Source of the DNA: Halomicroarcula saliterrae
GTDB taxonomy: Archaea > Halobacteriota > Halobacteria > Halobacteriales > Haloarculaceae
DNA: 64,000 nucleotides
Direction: 5' to 3'
Assembly: GCF_031624395.1 (NCBI RefSeq)
Contig: NZ_JAMQON010000001.1
Location: 372,001-436,000 of the forward strand
Shown here piece after piece: positions 62,556-64,000 of the stretch. Under the pieces are notes generated by a model. It was not told where the DNA came from and ran no database searches. It saw only the letters and a program-made list of their open reading frames with translations. A program made the position numbers and the translations under genes. Position 1 is the first letter of the stretch; each line of letters starts with the position of its first letter.

Positions 62556-62763
62556 TTTTCGTTCGGACCTACTCTCGTGTGGCTGTTAACAACTGCGGTT
62601 GTTCTGTATTTTCGTCTCTCGACGGAACAGTGTCTCTGCCCGGTACGAACGCTTTTGTCGGTAGTAGTGACGAGTTGCAATCACCGTTGTGCGCGTCTCG
62701 CGGTGTGTCGGGCCGTCTCTGTCAGCGTGGTCGACGGCCGGTCCGATCCCGGACCAGCAGCTT

Positions 62764-62874
62764 GCCGCCTCTGCTCGGTCTCACCCGTCCCGGCTCTGCT
62801 CGGTCGCCGATGGGACGGCGACCGGGGCGCCGGGACGCGTCGTGCGCTACGCTTCGCCGTAGACCGGGACAGCG
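62764..62874. repeat. Direct repeat copy 1 (duplicated SDR 3' end)
   Basis: 111 bp, nearly identical (one substitution by eye) to 62891-63001, offset 127 bp. It contains the last nine codons of the SDR reading frame plus its downstream flank, now disconnected from the gene: a pseudogene scrap. Confidence 0.85.
62801..62824. terminator. GC-rich hairpin in repeat copy 1
   Basis: CGGTCGCCG-ATGGGA-CGGCGACCG: 9-bp perfect stem, 6-base loop. The same hairpin recurs at 62928-62951. It could be a transcript end structure for the minus-strand SDR, although haloarchaeal terminators are usually T-tracts. Confidence 0.35.
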
Positions 62875-62890
62875 ATTCCTTGCAAGCGGC

Positions 62891-63001
62891 GCCGCCTTTG
62901 CTCGGTCTCACCCGTCCCGGCTCTGCTCGGTCGCCGATGGGACGGCGACCGGGGCGCCGGGACGCGTCGTGCGCTACGCTTCGCCGTAGACCGGGACAGC
63001 G
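62891..63001. repeat. Direct repeat copy 2 (overlaps the SDR 3' end)
   Basis: The copy that is still joined to the SDR gene; its right part covers the C-terminal codons (VPVYGEA and stop at 62974-62976) and its left part the downstream flank. Confidence 0.85.
62928..62951. terminator. GC-rich hairpin in repeat copy 2
   Basis: Identical hairpin to the one at 62801, about 23 bp after the SDR stop codon on the minus strand. Confidence 0.4.
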
Positions 63002-63684
63002 GCGCCACTAGTAACCCCCGCCCCGTCCGAACAGAGAAACAGCATAACGGCGGCGATATCTCTGGGCTCGACCCACTGCTCGAAGTCGGCGTCGGGCATC
63101 ATATCGCGGTTCATCGGTGTGTCGATGACGCTCGGCAGCACGCTGTTTGCCCGTACGGAGCCGAGATTCTCCTCGGCGATCGTCTCGGTTAGAATCCGGA
63201 CCCCGGCCTTGGTCGCCCGGTAGAGCCCGTCGCCCTCGCCGCCTTCCAGTGAGGACCGCGCCGAGACCGAGACGATACTCCCTTCGGTCTCCTGTAGATG
63301 GGGCAGGGCGTGTTTCGAGGCCAGAAACATCGTCTTGAGATTGACGCCGAAGAGGAAGTCGAACGTGTCGGCCTCGGTCTCGTGTATCGGGTCGCCGCCG
63401 CGCCACGTCCCGGCGACGTTCAGGAGGTAGTCCAGCCGACCGTGTTCCGCGACGACAGCCTCGACAACGTCGGCCACGTCGCCCTCGTCGGTGAAGTCTC
63501 CCCGGTGGAACTCGATGCGGCCGGGGTCGGACAGCTGGAAGTCGTCGCTGTCTGGCTCGACCACGTCGGCACCACAGACAGTCGCCCCCGCCTCGATGAA
63601 GGCGTTAGCGACCGAACTCCCCAGCGCCCCGCCGACGCCGGTGACCAGTGCGACCTCGCCGTCGAAATCGAAGCTGACGGACAT
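62974..63684 (-). CDS. SDR family oxidoreductase
   Basis: 236 residues from ATG 63684 (MSVSFDFDGEVALVTG). It has the cofactor loop TGVGGALGSS, an acidic ribose site in CGADVVEPD, and the catalytic pair in DGLYRATKAGV with Ser in IVSVSARSS. It is likely NAD-dependent; substrate unknown. The NNAG-equivalent is LNVAG. Its 3' end is duplicated downstream. Confidence 0.88.
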   Translation of the reverse strand: MSVSFDFDGEVALVTGVGGALGSSVANAFIEAGATVCGADVVEPDSDDFQLSDPGRIEFHRGDFTDEGDVADVVEAVVAEHGRLDYLLNVAGTWRGGDPIHETEADTFDFLFGVNLKTMFLASKHALPHLQETEGSIVSVSARSSLEGGEGDGLYRATKAGVRILTETIAEENLGSVRANSVLPSVIDTPMNRDMMPDADFEQWVEPRDIAAVMLFLCSDGAGVTSGAAVPVYGEA

Positions 63685-63867
63685 GTTCGGGGAGAGGTAC
63701 GGGGCCAGCAAAAAACTCCGGGCCACCGCGGTCGGCGCTCTGTCCGCTGACAGTCACAGCCCTGGTAGCACACCTGCGCGTCGAGTAGGTAAAGACCGAC
63801 TGAGGCGAAAAAGGGACGGGCAGTCCGTCCGGTCGTCCGGACCGGAACGCCGGTTGCTCAGTGGATG

Positions 63868-64000
63868 CCCATCGCTTCGATCTGTTCCTGGTACCGGTTC
63901 CGGATGGTGACTTCGGTCACCTGCGCCACGTCGGCGACCTCGCGCTGGGTCTTCTTCTCGTTGCAGAGCAGCGAGGCGGCGTAGATAGCGGCGGCGGCGT
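63868..64000 (-). CDS. Transcription initiation factor TFB, C-terminal end
   Basis: Partial gene entering from the right edge; the last 44 residues are visible, ending [15 protein letters not shown] and [17 protein letters not shown]. This is the end of the second cyclin repeat with the HTH that contacts the BRE. TFB recruits RNA polymerase to TBP-TATA. Haloarchaea carry several TFB paralogues; which one is not decidable. Confidence 0.9.

Larger units (their letters stand above)
62556..62973. other. Gene-free spacer containing a tandem duplication
   Basis: About 400 bp between the SNF transporter and the SDR stop. No supportable gene. It holds the two 111-bp direct repeats described at 62764 and 62891, each with a perfect GC-rich hairpin. 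Confidence 0.6.

Noticed and set aside
59634..63011. 1125-residue plus-strand open frame
   Set aside because: Antisense to the two SNF transporters and the OGG gene end; the codons are charged shadow text of GC-rich coding strands.
1..64000. CRISPR arrays, rRNA genes and complete insertion sequences
   Set aside because: Scanned for regularly spaced 25-40 bp repeats, rRNA core motifs and transposase motifs; none found.

Overview
The window is a gene-dense, GC-rich stretch of a haloarchaeal chromosome (class Halobacteria; Haloarculaceae-like, genus not claimed). Nearly every protein is strongly acidic. Many genes have a T/A-rich TATA-type box about 25-30 bases before the start codon, as expected for leaderless archaeal transcripts. 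Archaeal marker genes are present: TFB, Nop5-fibrillarin, proteasome alpha, SBDS, RNase P Pop5/p30, the diadenylate cyclase DacZ, an archaeal-type SAM synthetase and a salactin-like actin homologue. I see no CRISPR array, rRNA, complete insertion sequence or phage. One tRNA gene, tRNA-Leu(UAG), lies at 16178.

Layout. 1-9.3 kb: partial FAD oxidoreductase, cupin, SDR, winged-helix regulator, SRPBCC-alcohol dehydrogenase pair, CPBP protease, DUF1684 protein, acyl-CoA ligase, Hsp20. 9.4-16.1 kb: HTH_10 regulator divergent from a heme-copper-oxidase-like membrane protein, Nop5-FlpA, glutamate-cysteine ligase, HTH regulator, CoaD, a one-repeat TFB-like protein. 16.2-16.5 kb: tRNA-Leu followed by a tandem duplication that includes its 3' end. 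17-23 kb: CobT-CbiA, DacZ-MscS, acyltransferase, PurD. 23-32.4 kb: DUF255 thioredoxin-fold protein, WCKDC thioredoxin, DUF488, cysteine synthase, regulator, DUF5804, ThiI, MAT, CYTH protein. 32.5-36.6 kb: a glutamine-rich repeat protein and a four-gene azol(in)e peptide (TOMM/LAP) cluster. 36.8-43.2 kb: threonine dehydratase, FKBP, nitric oxide synthase oxygenase, RAD55-like and MinD-like ATPases, PyrBI. 43.2-45.9 kb: molybdenum cofactor genes. 46-51.7 kb: a 23-residue membrane peptide, putative TIM-barrel protein, Gly-zipper protein, Nudix, and an RNA-processing/RNase P/proteasome block. 51.7-59.7 kb: salactin, membrane protein, SBDS, FUN14, HflX, KhtT-like, Nnr, acylphosphatase, OGG. 59.7-64 kb: two SNF transporters, a 127-bp tandem duplication at the 3' end of an SDR gene, and the C-terminus of TFB.

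The most exciting content is the TOMM cluster on the minus strand (36638 to 33486). In transcription order it holds a 69-aa precursor with an acidic leader and a Gly/Ser/Cys core that looks like microcin B17 (poly-Gly then Ser-Cys, later Cys-Ser), a leader-binding ocin-ThiF-like C protein, a YcaO cyclodehydratase and a SagB-type azoline dehydrogenase. Genes are spaced by 3 bp or overlap. There is no adjacent transporter, protease or immunity gene. Other points of interest are the neighbouring protein that is nearly half glutamine, the nitric oxide synthase, the standalone TFB cyclin repeat, the microprotein with its own promoter, and two tandem-duplication scars.
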